Below, piece after piece: positions 43,717-51,993 of a stretch of DNA of 64,000 nt. A program made the position numbers and the translations under genes. The stretch comes from Oscillospiraceae bacterium (GTDB lineage: Bacteria > Bacillota > Clostridia > Oscillospirales > Oscillospiraceae). Where the stretch lies: the NCBI GenBank assembly GCA_902778665.1, contig CACYYN010000018.1, forward strand, positions 23,231 to 87,230. The letters run 5' to 3'. The notes beneath the pieces are model-generated. The model worked only from the letters and a program-made list of their open reading frames with translations, ran no database searches and was not told where the DNA came from. Each line of letters opens with the position of its first letter. Within the stretch, counting starts at the first letter, position 1.

Positions 43717-43801
43717 TATAGGTTTGCAGCTGTCTGTTTCGGATTCTGTGACAGTTTTGTGATGGTTTCGGTGCTATGCTTATCGGAAGAGACGGAAGAT
43801 A

Positions 43802-43833
43802 GAAAAATCCGGCAGCGGGAAGCCCGATGCCGG
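43802..43833 (-). terminator. Terminator of the PurN-like gene
   Basis: On the minus strand a stem (CCGGCA with TGCCGG, extended by GGG/CCC across a short loop) is followed by ATTTTTCT, 12 bases past the stop codon. Confidence 0.65.
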
Positions 43834-43845
43834 AGAAATTCTGAT

Positions 43846-44481
43846 TTACTTTTTCTCTTCCGCAATCAGCACACGGTTGCCGTGGTGTGAAAGCCTGCCC
43901 TGACAGTAGAGGGAGAGTGCTTCGATGAGAAGCTTCCACTCCGCCTCCTCCATGACGCGGCTGCGCAAGGTTTCGGGTGTATCGTCTGGGCGGACCATCA
44001 CGGCCCGCTGCAGGATGATGCTGCCAACTCTTCCGTCATTATCGGCAAAGAAGGCCGTGGCGCCCGTTATTTTAACGCCCCGCTCCAGCACGGCATGAAA
44101 CACCTGATCATCCGGTTCCTCTTCAAAGGCGGGAATCAGGGACGGACATGTGCCGATAATCCGGTTTCTGTACTGAAAGGGGATGACACCAAGCTCCAGA
44201 TTATACCCGGCAAGAATCACCAGATCAATATCCATATCCCGAAGCTTGTTTGCCACTGCCATGCTATGGCTGGTCATATTCGGGAACAGCTCCGGATCCA
44301 CCACGAAAGCCGGCACGCCGGCACTGATGGCTCGCTTCATTGCCTTGTTGTTTTTTTCCGGCGCAATCACCGCAACGAGCTCAAAATCCGGTATCTCTTT
44401 AAAATAGACCGCATCAAGAACCGCCTGAAGTTTATAACCGTCTCCGGAAACAAGAGCCGCCGCTCGAATCAACACACTCAC
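43846..44481 (-). CDS. PurN-like formyltransferase-fold protein with altered active site
   Basis: A 211-residue protein with the fold and length of phosphoribosylglycinamide formyltransferase (PurN), recognisable from DLVILAGYNLELG, PSLIPAF, GVKITGATAFF and the C-terminal helix. In active PurN the catalytic Asn and His lie in the NIHPSLLP motif. Here that motif reads GTCPSLIP (residues 110-117), so both are replaced, by Gly and Cys. The third catalytic Asp, normally before a GGP turn, falls in a disturbed segment (DNDGRVGS). The N-terminal substrate loop is also changed (SGDGYK). It is probably not a normal PurN. A pseudoenzyme or a different formyl or acyl transfer is possible. No other purine genes are nearby. 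Confidence 0.75.
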   Translation of the reverse strand: MSVLIRAAALVSGDGYKLQAVLDAVYFKEIPDFELVAVIAPEKNNKAMKRAISAGVPAFVVDPELFPNMTSHSMAVANKLRDMDIDLVILAGYNLELGVIPFQYRNRIIGTCPSLIPAFEEEPDDQVFHAVLERGVKITGATAFFADNDGRVGSIILQRAVMVRPDDTPETLRSRVMEEAEWKLLIEALSLYCQGRLSHHGNRVLIAEEKK

Positions 44482-44515
44482 CTGCCCTGTACTTACCGCT
44501 CTGAAAGGAAATCTC

Positions 44516-44544
44516 TTGTAGAAAAGGAAAAATCAAGCTATAAT
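44516..44544 (+). promoter_or_regulatory. Promoter of the phosphatase-acetyltransferase operon
   Basis: TTGTAG, a 17-base spacer, then TATAAT. The start codon follows 62 bases later, after a leader that contains the opposing promoter. Confidence 0.6.
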
Positions 44545-44560
44545 ATAGACTGTTTTTATT

Positions 44561-44589
44561 ATTATACAACTCAGTTCACATAACGTCAA
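44561..44589 (-). promoter_or_regulatory. Promoter of the PurN-like gene
   Basis: On the minus strand: TTGACG, a 17-base spacer, then TATAAT. It lies inside the leader of the rightward operon, so polymerases at the two promoters would face each other. Confidence 0.65.
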
Positions 44590-44605
44590 GACAGGGAATT
44601 GCGAT

Positions 44606-45739
44606 ATGACTCAACTTTATCTGATCCGCCATACACAGGCCGAGGGAAACCGTTACCGGATGATGCAGGGGCATTGGGACGGCGATATCACCTCTCTCGG
44701 AAAAGAGCAGATTGAGGCTCTCTCCCGGCGATTTGAGAATATCCCCATCGATGCCGTCTATGCCAGCGACCTGACCAGAGCAGTTTTAACGGCGAAAGGG
44801 ATTGCCGACAGAAAGGGCCTGCCCGTCCTGAAGGATCCCCGCCTGCGGGAACTCGATCTGGGTCCGTGGGAGTCACAGTTTTTCGGTAATATCCGGCATA
44901 ACTTTCCGGAGGAGTCTGAGGTTTTCATGCACGATCCCGGAAGCTGGAAGATTGCAGGCGCCGAAACCGCTTATGACGTGATTGATCGCGCCTATCCCGC
45001 CTTGCTGGAAATTCTGGACCGACACCCCGACCAGAGCCTTGCGATAGTAAGCCACGGGGTCACCATCCGCTGTCTCCTGACCAGAATTCTTAACCGTAGT
45101 TTTGCTCCGGACGAACTTCTGCCAATATTCCAGAACACCGCAGTGACCAAACTTCTTTATGACCGCGGGAACTTTACGGTGGAATATATGGGAGATGCCT
45201 CCCATCTGGATAGCATCATCCTGCCGGACTGGATATCCATCGGGGCGCTTCGGGATGAGCCCTTTAATCCGGAGGATGATCCTTCTTTCTACAAAGCGTG
45301 CTATGCGGACGCATGGAAGGTCTCCCATCATGGCAGTCTGGAACGGTTTGATGCCAACGTTTATTATGAAGCTGCCGTAAGGCACCATAAAAAGCATCCC
45401 GGTGCAGTGCAAAAGCTGTTTGACGGAGAAACCTGCGTCGGTCTGGTAGACTGCGACACTGAACGCGGTGCACATGCCAATTACGGCTGGATCAGCCTCC
45501 TCTATCTGACGGAGGATTACCGTGGGAAGGGATATGGCATTCAGGCCTTCGCCCGGGCACTGGTCCTATACCGTAATCTGGGCAGAAGAGCCATCCGGCT
45601 TCACGCAGCAGCCACCAATGAACAGGCTGTACGGTTTTATGAGAAGCTCGGATTCTCCATTCTGGCCACCGAGCCCGGAACAGTCGGTCAGCTGTATCTC
45701 ATGGAAAAGCGGTTGGAGGGGCAAAAAGATGTTCGGTGA
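44606..45739 (+). CDS. Histidine phosphatase fused to GNAT acetyltransferase
   Basis: A 377-residue two-domain protein. Residues 1-205 are a phosphoglycerate-mutase-like histidine phosphatase with the phospho-accepting His in LIRHTQAEGN, an Asp/Glu pair in LRELDLGPWE and the second His in IVSHGVTIR. Residues from about 235 on form a GNAT N-acetyltransferase with the acetyl-CoA loop DYRGKGYGIQAF and the helix NEQAVRFYEKLGF. The joined frame is continuous with no internal stop, so this is a real fusion. It starts an operon, overlapping the metallophosphoesterase gene by eleven bases. Substrates of both domains are unknown. Confidence 0.88.
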   Translation: MTQLYLIRHTQAEGNRYRMMQGHWDGDITSLGKEQIEALSRRFENIPIDAVYASDLTRAVLTAKGIADRKGLPVLKDPRLRELDLGPWESQFFGNIRHNFPEESEVFMHDPGSWKIAGAETAYDVIDRAYPALLEILDRHPDQSLAIVSHGVTIRCLLTRILNRSFAPDELLPIFQNTAVTKLLYDRGNFTVEYMGDASHLDSIILPDWISIGALRDEPFNPEDDPSFYKACYADAWKVSHHGSLERFDANVYYEAAVRHHKKHPGAVQKLFDGETCVGLVDCDTERGAHANYGWISLLYLTEDYRGKGYGIQAFARALVLYRNLGRRAIRLHAAATNEQAVRFYEKLGFSILATEPGTVGQLYLMEKRLEGQKDVR

Positions 45740-46838
45740 AGCGCCCCGTATCTCCCGGCCCGATTTCCCGGCGGGGAAAAGGGTTCTTGTCATTTCAGAC
45801 ATTCACGGCAACCTCCCCTATCTGAAAGGCCTTCTGGAGAAGACCGGATTCTGCCGTGATGACATTCTGATTCTGGATGGGGATTTTCTGGAAAAGGGGC
45901 CTGACAGCATCGGCACCCTGCACTATATCATGGAGCTCTCCCGGGAAGGGAATGTCTATCCGATTCTTGGCAACTGTGATGAGTGGCAGCTCGTCTTTCG
46001 TTGGGGTAAAGACGGAGACAAACACATGATGCATTATCTCCGCAAACGGCGGTACGGCCTGATTTTTGAGATGCTTCAGCAGCTCGGGATCAACCCCCTC
46101 ACTGTAGAAAATCTCTCCGATCATCTCCCTCTTCTGGACAGGACATACTCCGCCGAATGGGATTTTCTGCGCAGTCTGCCCCATGCTATAGAAACGGATG
46201 ATTTTGTTTTTGTACATGCCGGAATGGACGGTTCAAAGCCGCTGGAGGAGAACACTTCGGACGAGCTTACTGCCCGCGACGCCTTTTTGCGAGAGGGACA
46301 GACCTTTCAAAAATGGGTTGTGACCGGCCACTGGCCGGTTGTGCTGTATGGCGAGAATATTGTCTGTGCCAACCCGATTATCGACCGGGAACACCGCATC
46401 ATCTGTCTCGACGGAGGCTGCGTTCTGAAAGACGACGGGCAGCTCAACGCATTTATTCTGCCGGACATACGCTGCACGGACGCCTCTTCCTTTTCCTTTA
46501 TGTCTTATGATCCCTTCCCGGAAGCGGAGGTCCTGGAGCACCAGGACGAAAGTGCGCATTCCTATTATATTCGCTGGGGAGACAGCGATGTACAGGTTCT
46601 CCAACGGGGTACGGAATTCTCCCGTTGCCGACACGTCCGCACCGGCTATGAAATGGATATTCTGACAAAATATCTTTTTCAGGACAGCCCTGTCACCGGC
46701 TGCAATGACTGCACCGATTATATTCTCCCCCTGGAGCCGGGAGACCGGATCTCAATTGTGGAAAAAACCTCCCGAGGCGTTCTGGCCAAACACAACGGCA
46801 CAAGCGGCTGGTATTTCGGAAGGCTGAAAGGAGCATAG
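45729..46838 (+). CDS. Calcineurin-like metallophosphoesterase with C-terminal SH3-like domain
   Basis: A 369-residue phosphoesterase of the serine/threonine protein phosphatase or Ap4A hydrolase type. The metal-binding motifs are in order: ISDIHGN near residue 22, DGDFLEKGPDS, LGNCDEW, and later GHWP with a further His. The final ~60 residues (DYILPLEPGDRISIVEKTSRG ... SGWYFGRL) look like an SH3-like beta domain. The frame is open far upstream. The Met at 45729 is supported by GGAGGGG nine bases before it. It is co-transcribed with the phosphatase-acetyltransferase fusion. Confidence 0.85.
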   Translation: MFGEAPRISRPDFPAGKRVLVISDIHGNLPYLKGLLEKTGFCRDDILILDGDFLEKGPDSIGTLHYIMELSREGNVYPILGNCDEWQLVFRWGKDGDKHMMHYLRKRRYGLIFEMLQQLGINPLTVENLSDHLPLLDRTYSAEWDFLRSLPHAIETDDFVFVHAGMDGSKPLEENTSDELTARDAFLREGQTFQKWVVTGHWPVVLYGENIVCANPIIDREHRIICLDGGCVLKDDGQLNAFILPDIRCTDASSFSFMSYDPFPEAEVLEHQDESAHSYYIRWGDSDVQVLQRGTEFSRCRHVRTGYEMDILTKYLFQDSPVTGCNDCTDYILPLEPGDRISIVEKTSRGVLAKHNGTSGWYFGRLKGA

Positions 46839-46842
46839 AATC

Positions 46843-47280
46843 ATGCTGGATAATTATCTGATTGTACACAAAAGTGTCCTGCCGGACTACTTTGAAAAGG
46901 TGGTTGAGGCGCGGCGTATGATTGAGAGCGGGAAAGCCCCGGATGTCTCTTCCGCAGTAAAAATGGCAGGGATATCCCGGAGCACCTTCTACAAATATAA
47001 GGACTTTATCCTGGAACCCTCCGCCATGAGCGAAGGGCGAAAGGCGGTGCTCTCCGTTATGCTTGTGCATGAGACCGGCGTGCTCAGCGCTCTGCTGGCC
47101 AAGGTCTCGGATGCCGGATGCAGCGTTCTCACCATCACACAGAGCCTTCCGATTCACGATCGTGCAGGCGTTACCATTTCTCTGGACATCAGCGGCATGC
47201 CCGGAACCATTGACAGCCTTCTCTCTGCGCTGGCCTCCACACCGGGGGTTGAGCAGCCGAAGCTGCTTGCGATTGAATAA
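46843..47280 (+). CDS. ACT domain protein of the UPF0735/PheB family
   Basis: A 145-residue protein matching PheB/UPF0735 in length and layout. An N-terminal helix-turn-helix-like segment (DVSSAVKMAGISRSTFYKYKDFI) is followed by a C-terminal ACT domain (about 70-145), which usually binds an amino acid. It probably senses an amino acid, but a regulatory role is inferred, and PheB itself is poorly understood. It starts four bases after the metallophosphoesterase stop codon. Confidence 0.88.
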   Translation: MLDNYLIVHKSVLPDYFEKVVEARRMIESGKAPDVSSAVKMAGISRSTFYKYKDFILEPSAMSEGRKAVLSVMLVHETGVLSALLAKVSDAGCSVLTITQSLPIHDRAGVTISLDISGMPGTIDSLLSALASTPGVEQPKLLAIE

Positions 47281-47306
47281 TTTTGCCAAATCAAAGGAGT
47301 TTATCA

Positions 47307-50300
47307 ATGAAACGTTTCTTATCCCTTCTGCTGACTCTCTCTTTGCTGCTATCTTTGGCGGCTTTCGCCTTTGCGGAAGATGAGAGTGCACCCGCCCTGC
47401 CCTCCGTCGGTGAAACGGTGGAAGGCTTCACTGTGAAGGAAGTGCGTGATTTTCCGCTGCTGGGTGCCGAGCTCATCCTTTTTGAGCATGACCGGACAGG
47501 TGCCGAGCTCATGTACATCGCAAACAATGACACCAACCGTGTGTTTGACCTCACCTTCTTCACCCGTGCCATTGATAACACCGGGCTCCCCCATGTGTTT
47601 GAGCATGCCACACTGAACGGGTCTGAAAAGTATCCCTCGTCGGCACTGTTTTTCAACCTGATGTATCAGACCTATAACACCTACATGAATGCGCTCACCG
47701 CTCCGCTTCTCACCACTTATCCGGTGGCCAGCCTGTCGGAAGAGCAGCTTCTGAAATATGCCGATTTCTATACGGACAGCTGCCTGCACCCGATGATTCT
47801 CGAAAAGGAGAGCATCTACCGGGAAGAGGCCTGGCGTTACCGTCTGGCAGATATGGATGAACCGCTGACCATAGAAGGCACCGTCTATTCCGAAATGCTC
47901 GCCGCAGCAAATCTGGAGAGCAAGGCGTATACCAATCTGCTCCGGGCTGCATTTCCCGGCTCCACAATCGGCAATGTGTCCGGCGGAGACCCCGCCTATA
48001 TCCCGGATATGACCTGGGATGCCCTGAAGGAGTATCACGAAACCTATTACCATCCTTCCAACTGCATTGCCTATCTCTATGGTCAGTTTGACCATTACGA
48101 GGCGTTTCTCGCCCTGTTGGATCAGGCATTTGCTCCTTATGAGAAGAGAGAATTTTCCTTCGAAGACCCTCTCTACACCCCCATTACCGAGCCTGTAGAA
48201 CAGTCACTCCCCTACCCGGTGGAAGCCGGATCAGACACCGAAAACCGTTCTTCGGTCTACTATGCATTTGTCTGCCCGGGTCTGAAGGATGAAAAGCAGG
48301 AGGAGCTGGTTCTCAACACCCTGACTGATCTGATGAATGCCGAGGCTTCCGTTCTGATGCAACGGCTGAAAAAGGCACTGCCTGCCGGCACTTTCGGTTC
48401 TTACATAGAAATAGATGCTCCGGAAGACGCTATTATCTTTGTGGCCTCCAACATCAATGCTGAGGACGCTCCCATTTTCCGTGAGACTGTCGATTCCGCC
48501 CTGGAAGAGATTGCCGCCAACGGCTTCCCGCAGGATCTTGTGGACGGCATCATGTCTTCCCTGTCACTATCCATGAAGCTCAGCCGCGAAGACACCAGCG
48601 CAGGGCTGTCTCTGGTGGCAGCGGGTTCTCTCAACTCGCTGTATGCCGCAACGGGCGATCCCTTTAACTACCTCTCCTATGTGGACGCCCTGGAACAGAT
48701 GGATAACTGGAACCAGAGCGGACATTACAAGCATGCCGTTTCCGACTGGCTTCTCGGAAGCAACACCACCGCACTGGTCAGCACATACCCCCAGCCGGGC
48801 ATGCGTGAGGAACTGGATGCTGCCGAGGCGCAGCGTCTTGCCGATGTGAAGGCCTCCATGACCGAAGAAGAGCTTCGCTCTCTGGTGGAGCAGACGAATG
48901 CCGAAAAGCCGGAAGAGGATGCCTCTGCACTTGTGGCACAGCTTCAGGCTGTGGACGTTGCCTCCCTGCCGGAGGAAATCCGTGATTATGAAGTGATTGA
49001 CATCACCGGTGATGACGGAATTCGCCGCCTGAGCGCAGAAGCCGCAGTTGACGGTGTAGGACAGTCTATCCTGTTTCTTGATGCAGCCGGCATACCCCAG
49101 GAGGATCTGCATTGGTTTGCCCTCTATACCGCTCTGATCGGCCAGATGGATACATCCGCCCACACGCATGAGGAGCTGGCAGCCCTCATAACCCGCTACC
49201 TCTACAGCGGCAGCATCCGCCTTTCCCTGGTGCATGCCTACGGCACCAACGAGTTCCACCCCTATCTCCGTGCCGGATGGATTGCAGAAACGGATGACCT
49301 GAAGGCCGGGTATGATCTGGTCTATGAGATTCTCTTTGACACGCAGTTCACTGATACGGAAACTCTGTCCGGCCTGATTTCACAGAGCAAAGCCTCTCTG
49401 AAGAGCGGCATCACCAACAGTCCCTATTCTGCACAGCTTTACCGTGCCTACGGTGCAACATCCCCCCTCTACGCCTATTATGACAATTTCAACTACCTCC
49501 CCTACTATGCATTTCTGGAGGAAGCTGAACGCCTCGTTCAGGAGAATCCGGAGGCCGTTATCGCAAAGCTGGAAGAGATTCAACAGACCTTCCATAACCG
49601 TGCCGGAGCAATGACTGTGTATGCCGGCAGTGCAGACGGAACGCCCGTGAATGAGGCCCTTGCAAATGAATTTCTGCAGAAGCTGGACAACCGCCCGGTT
49701 GAGCCCGTGGAATACAGCTTTGAAAAGCCTGCTGCGAGAGAAGCCCTCATTGTGGACAGCTCCGTACAGTATAACTGCATTGTCTGCGACTATGCTGCGG
49801 TTGGCCTTTCCGAATACACTGCCGATATGGATGCTGTCTCCGCTCTGATTTCCGACGTTTATCTCATGCCCATGCTGCGTGAGCAGTACGGCGTTTACAC
49901 ACCGATGCACGGCTTTGTGGATGATGCGGGCCCCTACTTCATCTCATACCGCGACCCCAACATTACAGAGACCTTTGAAGTCTATGAGGCGCTGCCTGAA
50001 TTTCTGGAACAGCTCTCTCTGGACCAGGAAACACTGGACGGCTATATTCTCTCCAGTTACTCCTCTTATGCTATGCCGCAGGGTGAGCTCTCCGGTGCGA
50101 TCTCTGAAATCACCTCGGTTCTCACCAAAGAGCCCGAAAATCTGAGGCTTCAGTATATGAAAGAGCTGAAGGCTCTGACGCCGGATCGTGTACGTGCCTT
50201 TGCTGAGCCGTATGCCGCCATGATGCAAAACGGCTACCGTCTTACCGCCGGCGGAGCTGCAGCCGTGCAGGCCACCAGTGATCTGTATGACATGATTCTC

Positions 50301-50726
50301 AACCCATTCGGCACTGTGGATACCTCCCAGGTGGAGTTTTCGGATGTGACGGAGGGCGGCGAACATTATGATGCCGTGCGGTATGTATTCGAAAGCCTCC
50401 TGATGACGGGTGCCGATGAAACCCGCTTCGGTGTGGATGAAGATGCCGTATTCGGGGATCTGGCCGGCGCTCTCTATGCACTCTTCGGAGGAGACTGTGC
50501 TGCCAAAGAAGATGCATGTGCCTTTCTGATTGAGAACGGAATGGTTCCGCCCGAGAGCAGTGCTGATGAAGTGCTGACTTCCGAATCTGTCCATCAGATC
50601 ATCACCGGCTTCTGCGAAGCTATCGGCATGCAGTATCCGGGAGAGGCCCCCGCCGAGCCCGACGCCGTGCTTACCAGAGGTCAGCTGTCCGAAATTCTCA
50701 TGACTTTTGTCAGCGGTCTGGAATAA
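47307..50726 (+). CDS. Secreted M16C metallopeptidase with C-terminal S-layer-homology-like repeats
   Basis: An exported zinc peptidase of 1139 residues. The signal peptide (MKRFLSLLLTLSLLLSLAAF) ends near AFAED. The inverted zinc motif HVFEH (His96, Glu99, His100) lies in an M16 domain, and three more M16-type domains follow, as in presequence protease-like (M16C) enzymes. The last ~140 residues (FSDVTEGGEHYDAVRYVFESLLMTG, LTRGQLSEILMTF) look like SLH-type cell-wall-anchoring repeats. The start at 47307 has AAAGGAG nine bases upstream. It probably degrades peptides at the cell surface. It is 26 bases behind the ACT protein gene and ends in a strong terminator. Confidence 0.88.
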   Translation: MKRFLSLLLTLSLLLSLAAFAFAEDESAPALPSVGETVEGFTVKEVRDFPLLGAELILFEHDRTGAELMYIANNDTNRVFDLTFFTRAIDNTGLPHVFEHATLNGSEKYPSSALFFNLMYQTYNTYMNALTAPLLTTYPVASLSEEQLLKYADFYTDSCLHPMILEKESIYREEAWRYRLADMDEPLTIEGTVYSEMLAAANLESKAYTNLLRAAFPGSTIGNVSGGDPAYIPDMTWDALKEYHETYYHPSNCIAYLYGQFDHYEAFLALLDQAFAPYEKREFSFEDPLYTPITEPVEQSLPYPVEAGSDTENRSSVYYAFVCPGLKDEKQEELVLNTLTDLMNAEASVLMQRLKKALPAGTFGSYIEIDAPEDAIIFVASNINAEDAPIFRETVDSALEEIAANGFPQDLVDGIMSSLSLSMKLSREDTSAGLSLVAAGSLNSLYAATGDPFNYLSYVDALEQMDNWNQSGHYKHAVSDWLLGSNTTALVSTYPQPGMREELDAAEAQRLADVKASMTEEELRSLVEQTNAEKPEEDASALVAQLQAVDVASLPEEIRDYEVIDITGDDGIRRLSAEAAVDGVGQSILFLDAAGIPQEDLHWFALYTALIGQMDTSAHTHEELAALITRYLYSGSIRLSLVHAYGTNEFHPYLRAGWIAETDDLKAGYDLVYEILFDTQFTDTETLSGLISQSKASLKSGITNSPYSAQLYRAYGATSPLYAYYDNFNYLPYYAFLEEAERLVQENPEAVIAKLEEIQQTFHNRAGAMTVYAGSADGTPVNEALANEFLQKLDNRPVEPVEYSFEKPAAREALIVDSSVQYNCIVCDYAAVGLSEYTADMDAVSALISDVYLMPMLREQYGVYTPMHGFVDDAGPYFISYRDPNITETFEVYEALPEFLEQLSLDQETLDGYILSSYSSYAMPQGELSGAISEITSVLTKEPENLRLQYMKELKALTPDRVRAFAEPYAAMMQNGYRLTAGGAAAVQATSDLYDMILNPFGTVDTSQVEFSDVTEGGEHYDAVRYVFESLLMTGADETRFGVDEDAVFGDLAGALYALFGGDCAAKEDACAFLIENGMVPPESSADEVLTSESVHQIITGFCEAIGMQYPGEAPAEPDAVLTRGQLSEILMTFVSGLE

Positions 50727-50748
50727 TATGCATAACCAAATAACAGCA

Positions 50749-50790
50749 CAGCAGCCATGCACGAAACGGTGCATGGCTGCTGATTTTTTT
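50749..50790. terminator. Strong terminator between convergent operons
   Basis: A perfect fourteen-base-pair stem (CAGCAGCCATGCAC with GTGCATGGCTGCTG, six-base loop) is followed by ATTTTTTT on the plus strand. It mainly serves the M16 peptidase gene. Confidence 0.9.
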
Positions 50791-50820
50791 ATTCTTTGTT
50801 TTAATATGATGCCGAAAGAA

Positions 50821-51972
50821 TTATTTTACATGTTTCCCCTGATACCCGGAACGGGAAGAAGACCTGCCGCCCAGACGGTTCAGAGAAAAACCGCTTTTCT
50901 TCTGTGCTGCGGCTGCATGAGACCCTTCCATACGGGATGGCTCCGGCACCGATTCCGGAGCAGCAGCGTCTCTGTTTTCTGTCTCCGGCATTTTTTCTGT
51001 TGCAGCTTCTCCGTCTGTTGCAGAGACTGCAGCGCTTTCAACCGGCTGATGTTCCTGCTGAACAGATTCAGCAGGGACAGCTTCCGCAGCCGATGTGTCC
51101 ACCGTCTCTTCGGCCGAACTGTTTTCAGCGGCAGCATCGGATGATGCGGGCGTCTTCTTCAGGACGGTTGAAGCAAATTCTTTCACCTTCGTTCCGGCAG
51201 ATTTTACAGCAGTTCCGAACGCAACGGGTGTGCTCTTCCTGTCTGAAGGCTCCGACTCCGCTGCTCCTTCTCCGAAAATCTTCGTGAAGTAGTCATTCTC
51301 AGGTTCTCCGGTCAGGCCGAGTCTGGAAGGAATGCCCTTATAGTCAGGCGCTGACCAGTTCAGCACAAGCCCGCACCAGTTCTTTCTTCTGTTGATATAA
51401 AGGAATTGGAAAATAAAGCGTGTAATGAAATAGGCGATAAAGGCGGATGCTGTACCGATGATAGCTGCTGCCAGCACATCGCTGGGATAGTGTGCCATGA
51501 GATAGTTGCGGGAAATCATCATCAGCAGAATCCAAACGACAGCCGGAACGGTCCATTTTTTCCCCTTCATCAGGCGGATCGCAACCATGCCTGCCGCCGC
51601 AGCCGTAACATGGCCGGAGGGGAATGACCAGTCGTCCTCCATGGGCGCGCCGATTTCTGCCCACCACTGGGAATACGGAGCGACGGTCAGAGGTCTCGGC
51701 CTCGCTACCAAATCTTTCAGAATAATGTTGGTGATGAGTGCCCCGCAGCAGACTGCACCGAAAATACAGACGCCAAGCTTTCTGGTCTTCGGGAACAGCA
51801 TGAAAATGATTGCCGCGAGGAAAAACAGGATTCCCTTCTCCCCGAGAAGGGTGATCAGTTTAAACAGAAAAGTAAAAAGACTGTTTGAGACCGCATGAAG
51901 AGCCGATAGAATCAGCCTGTCATATCCCGCGAATGCGGTATTCAGCCAGCTGGCCGCAGCAGTAAGTTCCAA
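50821..51972 (-). CDS. PAP2-family membrane phosphatase with long disordered tail
   Basis: A 383-residue membrane protein. The first ~215 residues are a PAP2 phosphatidic-acid or undecaprenyl-diphosphate phosphatase-like domain with all three motifs: KDLVARPRP, PSGH and SRNYLMAHYPSDV. It has about six membrane helices. The last ~150 residues are Ala/Glu/Ser-rich low complexity followed by a basic Gly/Ser/Arg end, an unusually long cytoplasmic tail for this family. It is the last gene of the gltX operon, 21 bases after the MATE transporter gene. It may recycle the lipid carrier for envelope synthesis. Confidence 0.88.
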   Translation of the reverse strand: MELTAAASWLNTAFAGYDRLILSALHAVSNSLFTFLFKLITLLGEKGILFFLAAIIFMLFPKTRKLGVCIFGAVCCGALITNIILKDLVARPRPLTVAPYSQWWAEIGAPMEDDWSFPSGHVTAAAAGMVAIRLMKGKKWTVPAVVWILLMMISRNYLMAHYPSDVLAAAIIGTASAFIAYFITRFIFQFLYINRRKNWCGLVLNWSAPDYKGIPSRLGLTGEPENDYFTKIFGEGAAESEPSDRKSTPVAFGTAVKSAGTKVKEFASTVLKKTPASSDAAAENSSAEETVDTSAAEAVPAESVQQEHQPVESAAVSATDGEAATEKMPETENRDAAAPESVPEPSRMEGSHAAAAQKKSGFSLNRLGGRSSSRSGYQGKHVK

Positions 51973-51993
51973 AAAATCGCCTCCAAAAATCTA

